NCBI RefSeq assembly: GCF_001038505.1
Contig: NZ_LDPY01000008.1
Location: forward strand, 1-47,003
Direction of reading: 5' to 3'
Length of the DNA: 47,003 nucleotides
Source of the DNA: Puniceibacterium sp. IMCC21224
GTDB taxonomy: Bacteria > Pseudomonadota > Alphaproteobacteria > Rhodobacterales > Rhodobacteraceae
In this document: positions 1 through 8,111 of the stretch, piece after piece
Layout of the letters: each line of letters opens with the position of its first letter
Position numbering within the stretch: position 1 is the stretch's first letter
Notes under the pieces: generated by a model
What the model saw: the letters and a program-made list of their open reading frames with translations, nothing else
Databases searched by the model: none
Told to the model about the DNA's origin: nothing
Translations under genes and position numbers: made by a program

Positions 1-173
1 GGGTGCGGCCTCGGTCGGTCAGGTGAAGAGGAGCACGCCTCATTGAGATTCGCCGCGCAATACTCTGTTTTTATACAGAATTTTCACTTCTGGTATGAAC
101 GCGCCCATAAGCGGTACTTGAATCCAATAATGAACATTATGTAATATTTGGCGCACAGCCTAAACGAAGCCAC
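1..173. other. left-edge non-coding stretch
   Basis: I see no gene here. The stretch lies downstream of the minus-strand kinase gene that ends at 174. A short T/A-rich inverted repeat (TCTGT...ACAGA, about 66-81) could help end transcription of that gene, but it is weak. If the replicon is circular this joins the non-coding right edge. Confidence 0.4.
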
Positions 174-1004
174 TCAGTAGTCGTAGTCATACCCGTATTC
201 CGGCCCCATGTAGCGGCATTTGTTAAGGACTACGCCCATGACGTTGGTCTGGGCCGCCAGTTCGCGTTCGCACTGATCGATTTCCTTGATCGTCGTCGCC
301 TCAGCAGCGGCCACCAGCAACACGCAGTCGACCTGCCCGGCAAAGGCCATGGTGTCATCGCTGACCAGCATCGGCGACATGTCAAAGATCGTCAGAGTCG
401 GATCGTAGCGGGCCTCGATATCCGCCAGCACGTCCGGCACATGCAGGCTGTTCAGAAGTTCGGCCGGATTCCGGCTGGGCCCGGGGTTGGTCGAGATCGC
501 AAGGTTGTCGCCATATCGCATGGCGTTGCTTTCGAACTGGCGGGTGCCGTCGAGCACGCCAGAAAAACTGATGTCGCGGCTGACGCCCAGCATCGACCCG
601 AGCGAGGGCCGCCGCAGGTCTAGTTCCAGTAGCAATGTGCGCAGATCAGGCTGGCGTGCCAGGCTGAAGGCCAGGTTCAGCGCCAGCGTGCTCTTGCCGC
701 AGGCGGCCGAAGGCGAAGTGATCGCCAGCCGGTGCCAGTTGTTGGCGCGGATCTGCTGAAGCACGCGGGTACGCAGCATGTCCACACCTGTGGCGGCGCT
801 ACCGCCCCGGAAGGCGACGATGCGGTTGCGCTCCATCTGGCGGGAACTGAGCGTCAGGGCGGGCAGTGCCTGCCAGGCCGTCGCCACATCCCCTGCCGGA
901 GAGGATGCGACGACGGCGTCGGTGCGCAATGCTGTCGTACCCGGCTGCGAGCCGCCTACCCGTTCGGCACGGGCCTTGGCGATGGCGCTCTGAATCTTTT
1001 CCAT
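174..1004 (-). CDS. CpsD/XrtA-type tyrosine autokinase (BY-kinase) for exopolysaccharide
   Basis: A cytoplasmic ATPase and tyrosine kinase of the bacterial BY-kinase family, about 276 residues. It is expected to act with the Wzz-like membrane protein encoded just upstream to control polymer length and export. Seen: a P-loop variant ACGKST (residues about 97-106), a Walker A' motif LLLELDLRR (about 124-132), a Walker B-like IFDMSP, and a C-terminal run of alternating tyrosines (EYGYDYDY), the usual autophosphorylation cluster. A longer reading frame begins at 1079 but overlaps the neighbour. The ATG at 1004 has a good ribosome site (GAGAGGAG) and gives the family's usual length. It lies 10 bases after the chain-length gene, so the two are probably co-transcribed. 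The residue before the glycine of the P-loop is Cys rather than the usual Gly/Glu context; activity is likely but unproven. Confidence 0.9.
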   Translation of the reverse strand: MEKIQSAIAKARAERVGGSQPGTTALRTDAVVASSPAGDVATAWQALPALTLSSRQMERNRIVAFRGGSAATGVDMLRTRVLQQIRANNWHRLAITSPSAACGKSTLALNLAFSLARQPDLRTLLLELDLRRPSLGSMLGVSRDISFSGVLDGTRQFESNAMRYGDNLAISTNPGPSRNPAELLNSLHVPDVLADIEARYDPTLTIFDMSPMLVSDDTMAFAGQVDCVLLVAAAEATTIKEIDQCERELAAQTNVMGVVLNKCRYMGPEYGYDYDY

Positions 1005-1014
1005 GTCGCTCCTC

Positions 1015-2610
1015 TCAGGCCCAAGCCGTCGGCACAGGCCAGACCATGCCTGCCAGTCCAAATCGCTGACCGATGGCATCTAACAAAAGATCCAGCGGCA
1101 TGTACCAGGTGTGCACCGCCCAGAGCCCCACCGGAATACCAACCAGGAAGGTTCCCAAAACCCCCACGATCAGGCTACGGCGGCGCAGCGTCTCGCGGCG
1201 GGTGCGATAATAGGGAAGCGTGGCAAAGGGCTGGATTCCCAGCTGCGCAGTCAGATCGGCGGGACGTCGGATCCCGGTGTTCACCAGTTCCAGCAGCAGC
1301 ACCATGGCAAGCCCCAGCAGCAGGCCGCCGCTGACCCCACCGGCCGCGATCAGCACCCGATTGGGGCGCTCGGGCTCCTGCGGAATCACGGCCTGTTCGA
1401 TGATCGAGATCCGCTGCCCCTTGGACAGCGCCTCAATCACATCACCGGTTTCAGCGCGGGCCTTGTTCGCGACGGCCTGGTCATATTGCGCCCGCACGTT
1501 GGCATAGTCGCGCTCAAACGTGTCCAGCGTGATCGCATTGCCGGGCGTTGCCTCTATCGACTGCGCCAGCCCGTCGAGGCTGGCCTGGACCTGAGCCTTC
1601 TGGGACGCGATGAAATCGAGCTGGCCATCGATATCAACCAGCTGCACTTCATAGATGTCCAGCGTCTCCCCGCCCCGGGATCCGGCGGCGCGCGCCAGCT
1701 GCTCCTTTACCACGTCCTCCAGCGCAACGAGTCGCGCCTCGAGCAGTTTTATCTTGGGGTTTTCAGGGGATAGGACTGCCCTGAGGCCGGACAGTTCATC
1801 CCGTAGGCTCTGCAGCTGGCGCTGTTCCGGGCTCTGATCCCGAAGCGGCGTGGCGTCCTGCAGCGCGCCGTCCGAATCCTGCAGGCTGACCACACGGCTG
1901 CGGCGGTCCTTCAGCCCCGCCTCCTCGCGCTCGAGCTGGAGCAGACGCTCCTGGCTGGCGGCCTGCTGGGACCGGCGGAAATCAAGACTGTCCGGCAGAG
2001 CCTCCTGGTTCTTTTCCTTGAAGGCTAGGATCGTGGCGCCGCGCTGGGCCAGTTCCTTGTCCAGCCGGGCCACTTCCTGTTCAAAGAATTCCAGCGTCTG
2101 ACGCGCGGTCCGGGTCCGCATCGCCACATCTTCGCGCAGGATCAGGGTGACCAGCTCGTTGGTGACAGTGGCAGACATGCGGGCATTGGAAGCCTCGAAA
2201 CTGACTGCGACCAGGGTGGCGCTGGCCGCGCCACGCTGGCCACCACCGGTTGTCACCATCGAGATCCGCTTGCGCATGTCCTCGACCAGGGTATCGGCAT
2301 CCAGCGCGATCTGCGCTTTTCCAGAGCCCGGCGCATAGATCTGCAGGCGGTTGGCCATATCCAGCAGCGTGTCGCGGGTCAGGATGCGCTGCTGGATGAT
2401 CTCGAGCTGTTCGGTCGCCTCGGTCCGCACGGTCGAGGCGGCGAGTTCGTCCGGGATCTGCTCGGATTCCACCAGCAGGCGCGCCTTGGCAACATAGACC
2501 GGCGGCAGCACCTTGGCCAACGTCAGGCCGATGGCCGAACCAATGATCAGAAACAGCAGAAACCAGTGCAGACGCCGCAGAAACAGGGAAAAATAGAACT
2601 TTAGATCCAC
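1015..2610 (-). CDS. Wzz/GumC-type polysaccharide chain-length determinant (XrtA-system-like)
   Basis: An inner-membrane polysaccharide co-polymerase of about 531 residues. Seen: an N-terminal Wzz region with a first membrane segment (about residues 15-37), a long periplasmic coiled-coil section rich in Gln, Arg and Glu, a second membrane segment near VLIAAGGVSGG, and an extra hydrophobic stretch close to the C-terminus. The family sets polymer length and connects synthesis to the export channel. Upstream in-frame ATGs would overlap the ATPase gene; the GTG at 2610, just past that gene's stop and preceded by AAAGGCGGA, is the better start. The order ATPase, chain-length protein, kinase matches polysaccharide loci that accompany PEP-CTERM exosortases. 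The kinase domain is a separate protein here, unlike the fused version at 26666-28822. Confidence 0.9.
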   Translation of the reverse strand: MDLKFYFSLFLRRLHWFLLFLIIGSAIGLTLAKVLPPVYVAKARLLVESEQIPDELAASTVRTEATEQLEIIQQRILTRDTLLDMANRLQIYAPGSGKAQIALDADTLVEDMRKRISMVTTGGGQRGAASATLVAVSFEASNARMSATVTNELVTLILREDVAMRTRTARQTLEFFEQEVARLDKELAQRGATILAFKEKNQEALPDSLDFRRSQQAASQERLLQLEREEAGLKDRRSRVVSLQDSDGALQDATPLRDQSPEQRQLQSLRDELSGLRAVLSPENPKIKLLEARLVALEDVVKEQLARAAGSRGGETLDIYEVQLVDIDGQLDFIASQKAQVQASLDGLAQSIEATPGNAITLDTFERDYANVRAQYDQAVANKARAETGDVIEALSKGQRISIIEQAVIPQEPERPNRVLIAAGGVSGGLLLGLAMVLLLELVNTGIRRPADLTAQLGIQPFATLPYYRTRRETLRRRSLIVGVLGTFLVGIPVGLWAVHTWYMPLDLLLDAIGQRFGLAGMVWPVPTAWA

Positions 2611-2611
2611 A

Positions 2612-3499
2612 CTAGTCCGCCTTTGTCTTCTGATGCGGTTCAAGAACCAGAGCCGGATAGGCCGTTCTCTGGCTGGGGAAGAATACACCGTCGTCCAGCA
2701 CCTGCTGCACCGTCAGGCGTGTAACCAATTGTTCGTTCCGGGTGAAGGCATAGACCATCGACAGATCGCACAGCTGATTAACCAGCCGCGGCACCCCACC
2801 CGATGCCTCGGAAATCAGCGCGCAGGCCTCGGGCGCGAATATCTCGGACACGGCCCCCGCGATGGCAAGACGGTGTGTGATATAATGCTGCACCGTCACC
2901 GCATCCATCGTCGACAAATGAAAGGCCGACGATACCCGCTGCGCGAACTGGCGCAAATCAGGGCGGTGGATCACCTCGCGCAGCTCGGGCTGGCCGACCA
3001 GGACAAGTTGCAGCAACTCGTCTTTGTTGGCGTTGATGTTGGTGAACATCCGCAGCTCTTCGAGCGATTCACGCGTCATGTTCTGCGCCTCGTCGAATAT
3101 GAGGATCACCCGGCGCCCGGCAGCGTATTCCGATATCAGGAAGCTCTGAAACCGGCCGAAAAGGTCGACATAGTTCTCGTCCGCCCCGGCAGGTTGCCCC
3201 AGCGCCTGCAACACCCAGCGCAGCAGCTCGCCCCGATCCCCATGGGCATTGGCGATCAGCCCGATGCGCACCTCGTCCCCGACCGAGCGCAGCAGCTGGT
3301 GCAGCAGCGTGGTCTTGCCGGCACCGACCTCGCCCGTGATCAGGGTGATCGGAGCGCGGGTCAGGATGCCGTATTCCAGCATCGCATAGGCCCGGTTGTG
3401 CTGATCCGACCAGAAGATGAAATCCGGGTCGGGCACCAGTGAAAACGGCCGTTCCGCCAGTTTGAAGAACGCGGTGTATATGTCGAGCGTACTATTCAT
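2612..3499 (-). CDS. ExeA/GspA-like AAA ATPase of exosortase-linked EPS loci
   Basis: An ATPase of 295 residues resembling the 'secretion ATPase' subfamily found in PEP-CTERM/exosortase polysaccharide loci (the XrtA-associated ATPase, TIGR03015-like). Seen: the typical opening with FFKLAERPFSLVPDP followed by an AMLEYGI segment, a Walker A motif GEVGAGKTT, a Walker B motif ILIFDEAQNM, and a downstream sensor-like GVPRLVNQLCD. Its exact job in polysaccharide secretion is not established for the family. It is first in a minus-strand set of three with almost no spacing (its stop is at 2612-2614, the next start at 2610). It is transcribed divergently from the sugar transferase at 3907, so both sides probably share the control region between them. 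Confidence 0.88.
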   Translation of the reverse strand: MNSTLDIYTAFFKLAERPFSLVPDPDFIFWSDQHNRAYAMLEYGILTRAPITLITGEVGAGKTTLLHQLLRSVGDEVRIGLIANAHGDRGELLRWVLQALGQPAGADENYVDLFGRFQSFLISEYAAGRRVILIFDEAQNMTRESLEELRMFTNINANKDELLQLVLVGQPELREVIHRPDLRQFAQRVSSAFHLSTMDAVTVQHYITHRLAIAGAVSEIFAPEACALISEASGGVPRLVNQLCDLSMVYAFTRNEQLVTRLTVQQVLDDGVFFPSQRTAYPALVLEPHQKTKAD

Positions 3500-3906
3500 G
3501 CCAAGCCTGAAATCTGTCGCAGAACCCTTGCCTCAGCAGACGGGCAAAATTGTGACTGTAAGCTCAAAACCACACAGAACCCATTTCACCTAACGTGTAT
3601 GTGGTTTCCGGGCAAGCTTCAGAGCTGACCTTCCGGGCTTATCAGGCGCCTGCCCGAATAGGCAACTGCGAGCCTAACAAATGCACAAATCGCGACATCA
3701 ATAGATGCATATCGGTCGCTTCGGTCATTTTTTTCAAACATGGATACCAAAAACTTGGCGCCGGTCCTCGATTGTGCTTAACAGAATCTCGACCCATTTT
3801 AGTCAAATTATGGTTGCTCTTTTAGTATTTAGACAAGGCTGTACCCGAGTTTTAGTTTGGATTTAAGTTTGGAAAATCTGCCTCATCCCTCCGACGGGCG
3901 CCGCAT
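3500..3906. promoter_or_regulatory. divergent promoter region between the two arms of the EPS core
   Basis: About 400 bases without a convincing gene. It is clearly more AT-rich than its surroundings, especially 3790-3880, and lies between the minus-strand ATPase gene and the plus-strand sugar transferase, so promoters for both arms must be in or near it. I did not identify a confident -35/-10 pair or operator. A short open frame at 3595-3825 has no ribosome site and no recognisable protein. Confidence 0.5.
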
Positions 3907-4584
3907 ATGACGGCGCATTATCGCGACATCGCATCCCAGACGCTTCCATCCAGCCCGATCCATCCGCAAGAACGGCGCGGGCTTTATCGTGATGGCGCGA
4001 AACGCCTGCTCGATATCGCGCTGGTAATGCTGAGCGCGCCGATCGTGGTCGCGCTGGTGGGATGCCTCGCGCTGCTGGTGGCACTGGAGGGCGGCAAGCC
4101 ATTCTACGTCCAGACCCGCGTTGGGCGCAACGGACGTCCCTACCCGATGTGGAAGCTGCGCACGATGGTGACGGATGCCGAGGCAAAGCTGGAAAGCCAC
4201 CTCGCTTTGGATCCGGCGGCACGCATCGAATGGAACCGCACGCAAAAGCTCAGATCCGACCCTCGCATAACCGTCTTCGGACGCTTTCTGCGCGCATCCT
4301 CGCTTGACGAGCTGCCGCAGCTTTGGAACGTGCTGCGCGGCCACATGTCCTTGGTCGGACCCCGCCCGATGATGCCCAGCCAGGTCAACCTTTATCCCGG
4401 CACCGCCTATTACCGGCTGCGCCCTGGCATCACCGGTATCTGGCAGGTCTCCTTGCGCAACGCCTCGACCTTTGCCGACCGCGCCCGGTTCGACACCGCC
4501 TATGAGACCCGCCTGTCTCTGACAGAGGATCTGCGCCTGCTGGCGGCAACCGTGCAGGTGGTGATGCGCGGGACCGGATACTGA
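3907..4584 (+). CDS. initiating sugar-phosphate transferase (ExoY/WbaP-type phosphoglycosyl transferase)
   Basis: A monotopic phosphoglycosyl transferase of 225 residues that moves a sugar-1-phosphate onto undecaprenyl phosphate, the first membrane step of repeat-unit assembly. Seen: an N-terminal membrane element after KRLLDIALVM (about residues 33-60), then the family blocks GRNGRPYPMWKLRTM, DPRITVFGRFLR, SSLDELPQLWNV with the catalytic Asp-Glu pair, SLVGPRPM and RPGITGIWQV. It is the only initiating transferase visible in the window, so it probably starts the polymer made by both gene blocks, unless a chromosomal enzyme helps. The donor sugar cannot be read from the sequence. The ribosome site is weak. 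The next gene starts about 170 bases downstream. Confidence 0.93.
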   Translation: MTAHYRDIASQTLPSSPIHPQERRGLYRDGAKRLLDIALVMLSAPIVVALVGCLALLVALEGGKPFYVQTRVGRNGRPYPMWKLRTMVTDAEAKLESHLALDPAARIEWNRTQKLRSDPRITVFGRFLRASSLDELPQLWNVLRGHMSLVGPRPMMPSQVNLYPGTAYYRLRPGITGIWQVSLRNASTFADRARFDTAYETRLSLTEDLRLLAATVQVVMRGTGY

Positions 4585-4752
4585 CACAGCCCACAGGCCC
4601 GTATGCGAAAATCCTGTCTCGGGATCACACCCTTTTGACAGTTCCCCGGATTTTGCCGCACTTTAACATTTCAGTGTCTGTCTGAGGCAGTATAAACTGG
4701 CACCTGCTTGTGGCAGCCCCGCGGGTCCTTGAAACGTACAAAATTGAGTAAC

Positions 4753-7260
4753 ATGCATACTGACATCCGACGCTTTCGCCCGTTCCTCATTCTGGCAGTG
4801 CTGTGCAGCAGCCTGTTCCTGGCCGCCTGCGAAAGTTCCGATGAAAAGGCCGAGCGCTATTTTCAGTCCGGCATGTCCCTGCTTGCCTCAGGCGACGAAG
4901 AGCGTGCCCTGATCGAATTCCGTAATGTTTTCAAATACAACGGCTTTCACAAAGACGCCCGGAAAACCTATGCCGACGTTCTGGTGACACAGGGCAAGCT
5001 GCAGGAAGCATACAGCCAGTACCTGCGCCTGATCGAACAATACCCCGACACCGTCGAGGTGCGCCGCTCGCTGGCGGAAATGGCTATCCAGAACGGCAAC
5101 TGGGACGAGGCCGAGCGCCACGGCCGCGCCGCGCTGGCCTTGACGCCGGACGATCCGCAGACCCGGGCCATCGGCCTTGCGCTGGACTATCGCCAGGCCT
5201 CGATCGACCGGAACGAGGCAGAACGCGGCCGCATCGCCCAAGAGGCCGCCACCCTGCTGGACACCCTGCGCGCCGGAGACGGGCCGGACAACGACGCGCT
5301 GGTCCGCATCGCGATCGACCACCTCGCCTCGGGCGAGACCCCCGCCGACGCCCTGCCCGTCATCGACGCGGCGCTGGAACGCTCGCCCGAGGCGCTGGAT
5401 CTCAACACGATGAAAGTGCGCCTGCTGGCACAGTCCGGCGATACCGAAGCGACCGGCGCACAGCTGCGGCGGATGATCAGCCTGTTTCCCGACAACCGCG
5501 AGATGCAGCAAGCGCTGATCAACTGGTATCTGGTGCAAAAGGACATCGACAGCGCCGAAGCCTTCCTGCGCGATCTGGCCGGACCCGACACCGGCGAAAC
5601 GACCGGACACCTGAGCGTCGTACAGCTGCTGCAGACCGCCCGCGGCCCGCAAGCTGCGCGTGACGAGCTCGAGCGCCTGAGCAACCTCAATGCCGACACC
5701 GATAACGGGCGTATTTATGGGGCGATGCTTGCCTCGATGGATTTCGAGGCGGGCCAGACCGATGCCGGGATCACCGGCATGCGCGCCTCTCTCGAAGGAG
5801 CGGAGACCGGTGAGCAGAGCCGGCGGCTGCAGATCATGCTGGCCCAGATGCTGGCACGCACCGGTGAGCGCGACGAAGCCGGTGCTTTGGTCGATCAGGT
5901 GCTGACAGAGGACACCAGCAACGTTGCCGCGCTCAAGATGCGCGCCAGATGGCTGGTGGATGCTGACAAACCCGGCGAAGCCATCATCGCCCTGCGCACC
6001 GCGCTGAACCAGAACCCGCGGGATTCCGAAACCCTGACCTTGATGGCGATGGCGCATGAACGCGACGGCGACACCGATCTCATGGGCGAACGTCTGGCGC
6101 TCGCGGTCGAGGTCTCGGCCTCGGCGCCGGCGGAATCCGTGCGCTATGCCCGCTTTCTGCTGGAACAGGGTCGCGAACAGGTGGCCATTGCCGTGCTCGA
6201 AGATGCCCGCCAGCGGGCGCCAGAAACTCTTGACCTGCTGCTGCTGCTGGCCGACATCCATCTGCGCTCCCGGGCCTGGCCCCAGGCGCAGGTGATCGTG
6301 GATGCGCTGCGCACACTCGACACGCCCCAGGCCCGGCAAGCCGCCCCAACCCTTCAGGCCGCAATCCTGCAGGGACAGAACCGCACCGCGGACAGCCTGC
6401 TCGTGCTCGAGGCCGAAGTCGGGGATGACATTTCGGATGCCGACCGGCAGGCCACAAGGGCAATGGTCCTGATCGTCCAGACCAAGATCCGCGATGGCAA
6501 GATCGACGAGGCCCGCGCCTATCTCGACGATATTCTGGCACAATCGCCCGACAACCCGGACCTACAGCTTCTGAATGCCAACCTGCATGCCCTGATGGGC
6601 GAGATGAAACCAGCCGAGGCGGTTTATCGTGAGCTGATCGACCGCTTTCCGCAGAACGACCTGCCGGTGCGCCTGCTGATGGGGGTGCTGTCAGCCGCAG
6701 GGCGTGAGGACGAACTGCTTGCCGTGTTGACAGCCGCACAAGAGCGGATGCCGGATGCGCCCAACCTGCTCTGGATCCGGGCCAGCCTGCTGGAGCGCAA
6801 TGGCGACATCGACGGCGCGATCGGCGTTTACGAAACGCTCTATGCCCGCGACAGCAGCAATACCATCGTTGCCAACAACCTGGCCAGCCTGATCACCGCG
6901 CACCGGGACGGTCCCGAAAGCCTCGAACGGGGCTTTTCCATCGCGCGGCGCCTGCGCGGCACCGACGTTCCGGCATTCCAGGACACCTATGGCTGGATCG
7001 AATACCTGCGCGGCAATGCTGACGAAGCGCTGCGCTATCTCGAACCGGCTGCGGGGGGGCTGCCCACTGATCCACTGGCGCAATACCATCTGGGCATGAC
7101 CTATGCGGCCCTCGGAAGAGACGGCGATGCCCGCACCTCTCTGATCCGCGCCCTGGACATCGCGGGGGACAGCCCCCTGCCCCAGTTCCAGAAAGCCCGC
7201 GACACCCTGGCTGACCTGCCGGCAGCGACCACGGATCAGCCACCGCAGACAAATCCCTGA
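4753..7260 (+). CDS. giant TPR-repeat lipoprotein, PrsT-like
   Basis: A periplasmic lipoprotein of about 835 residues built almost entirely of tetratricopeptide repeats. Seen: a signal peptide (residues about 8-25) ending in the lipobox LAAC with lipidation expected at Cys26, followed by a long series of TPR-type helices with recurring A..G....A pattern and P residues at repeat ends. It resembles the PrsT TPR lipoprotein of PEP-CTERM/exosortase polysaccharide loci (TIGR02917-like). In related systems such TPR lipoproteins scaffold the secretion machinery between the membranes; for this protein that is inference. An in-frame TTG at 4708 would add 15 residues before the signal peptide, so the ATG at 4753 is preferred. 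The neighbours on the same strand are the sugar transferase and the export protein. Confidence 0.9.
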   Translation: MHTDIRRFRPFLILAVLCSSLFLAACESSDEKAERYFQSGMSLLASGDEERALIEFRNVFKYNGFHKDARKTYADVLVTQGKLQEAYSQYLRLIEQYPDTVEVRRSLAEMAIQNGNWDEAERHGRAALALTPDDPQTRAIGLALDYRQASIDRNEAERGRIAQEAATLLDTLRAGDGPDNDALVRIAIDHLASGETPADALPVIDAALERSPEALDLNTMKVRLLAQSGDTEATGAQLRRMISLFPDNREMQQALINWYLVQKDIDSAEAFLRDLAGPDTGETTGHLSVVQLLQTARGPQAARDELERLSNLNADTDNGRIYGAMLASMDFEAGQTDAGITGMRASLEGAETGEQSRRLQIMLAQMLARTGERDEAGALVDQVLTEDTSNVAALKMRARWLVDADKPGEAIIALRTALNQNPRDSETLTLMAMAHERDGDTDLMGERLALAVEVSASAPAESVRYARFLLEQGREQVAIAVLEDARQRAPETLDLLLLLADIHLRSRAWPQAQVIVDALRTLDTPQARQAAPTLQAAILQGQNRTADSLLVLEAEVGDDISDADRQATRAMVLIVQTKIRDGKIDEARAYLDDILAQSPDNPDLQLLNANLHALMGEMKPAEAVYRELIDRFPQNDLPVRLLMGVLSAAGREDELLAVLTAAQERMPDAPNLLWIRASLLERNGDIDGAIGVYETLYARDSSNTIVANNLASLITAHRDGPESLERGFSIARRLRGTDVPAFQDTYGWIEYLRGNADEALRYLEPAAGGLPTDPLAQYHLGMTYAALGRDGDARTSLIRALDIAGDSPLPQFQKARDTLADLPAATTDQPPQTNP

Positions 7261-7277
7261 CCTCGCTGCCGGGGGCC

Positions 7278-7343
7278 TGCGCCTCCGGCACAGCTGACGT
7301 GTAATGCCTCCGGCATGGCCGGATTGTTGCGCCTCCGGCACAA
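7278..7343. repeat. three copies of a GCCTCCGGCA hairpin repeat
   Basis: Three short units sharing the core GCCTCCGGCA lie between the TPR lipoprotein stop and the export gene: 7278-7292, 7304-7316 (a near-palindrome ATGCC...GGCAT) and 7325-7343 with flanking TTGT...ACAA that can pair. Each can fold into a small stem. They may attenuate transcription or stabilise mRNA between prsT-like and wza-like genes; the function is inference. Confidence 0.5.
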
Positions 7344-7463
7344 TCAGAGCATGAAGCGTGCCGCGAAGAGCCAAACGGCAGTATTTCTTTGATAATCGGT
7401 GTCGGCCTGCCCTAAATATCTGCAAGATACCGTAAAAGGGCGCAGACCCGGGGGCAAAGCAGT

Positions 7464-8111
7464 ATGACTTTTCTGAAATCTATCATGGCAGGACGTGCCA
7501 TCGCGGCAGTTGTGTTTCTGGCGCTTGCGCTTTGGGGCGCGACCGGACCAGCCGCAGCGCAGGGCTACGGCGTGAAGCCAGGCGACACACTGCGCATCGA
7601 AGTGCTCGAGGATCCGAGCCTCAACCGAACCGTACTGGTCGCGCCGGACGGGCGCATCTCGGTACCGCAGGCAGGTAGCCTGCGGGCATCCGGCCGCACG
7701 GTCGAGGCAATCCAGAGCGATCTGACCGGCCGCCTGGCCAGCGCCTTTGCAGCAACGCCGAATGTCTATGTCTCGCTCGAACAGCTGCGCCCGCGCGACC
7801 CGTATGTCGCCCGCACCCCCGAAGAGCCGCCGGTCATCGGCATCTACATTTTGGGCGAGGCCAACAAGCCCGGCCTGATCGAGGTCGCTCCGGGAACCAC
7901 CGTGCTGCAGATGTTCGCGATGATGGGAGGATTCACAAAATTCGCCGCCACCAAGCGGATTCAGCTGCGCCGCACCGACACGGCCACCCACACAGAAAAC
8001 GTCTACAGTCTGAACTATCCCGCGATCGAAGCTGGTAAAGACCGCAACGGGCTGACCTCTTTGATGGACGGCGATGTGATCGTCGTTCCCCAGCGCCGTC
8101 TGTTCGAGTGA
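7464..8111 (+). CDS. periplasmic polysaccharide export protein (Wza/OPX family)
   Basis: An outer-membrane polysaccharide exporter family protein of 215 residues. Seen: an N-terminal signal peptide (about residues 8-33, ending AAAQ), a Poly_export domain opening YGVKPGDTLRIEV with SLNRTVLVAPDGRISVPQ, then an SLBB-like domain (IYILGEANKPGLIEVAPGTTV, about 125-190) ending in DGDVIVVPQRR. It lacks the lipobox Cys and the C-terminal helix of Escherichia coli Wza, so it matches the short exporters that rely on a separate outer-membrane pore. That fits the barrel protein encoded immediately downstream, whose ATG overlaps this stop codon (TGATG). It is the only OPX protein seen in the window. Confidence 0.93.
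   Translation: MTFLKSIMAGRAIAAVVFLALALWGATGPAAAQGYGVKPGDTLRIEVLEDPSLNRTVLVAPDGRISVPQAGSLRASGRTVEAIQSDLTGRLASAFAATPNVYVSLEQLRPRDPYVARTPEEPPVIGIYILGEANKPGLIEVAPGTTVLQMFAMMGGFTKFAATKRIQLRRTDTATHTENVYSLNYPAIEAGKDRNGLTSLMDGDVIVVPQRRLFE

Noticed and set aside
2633..3442. 269-residue plus-strand open frame opposite the ExeA-like ATPase
   Set aside because: Antisense shadow of a gene with intact Walker motifs; no protein features of its own.
3595..3825. 76-residue open frame in the divergent promoter region
   Set aside because: No ribosome site, no coding character; the region must hold promoters for both arms.
4888..6543. 551-residue open frame antisense to the TPR lipoprotein
   Set aside because: It lies wholly opposite a strongly supported gene, has no family features, and reflects high-GC codon structure.
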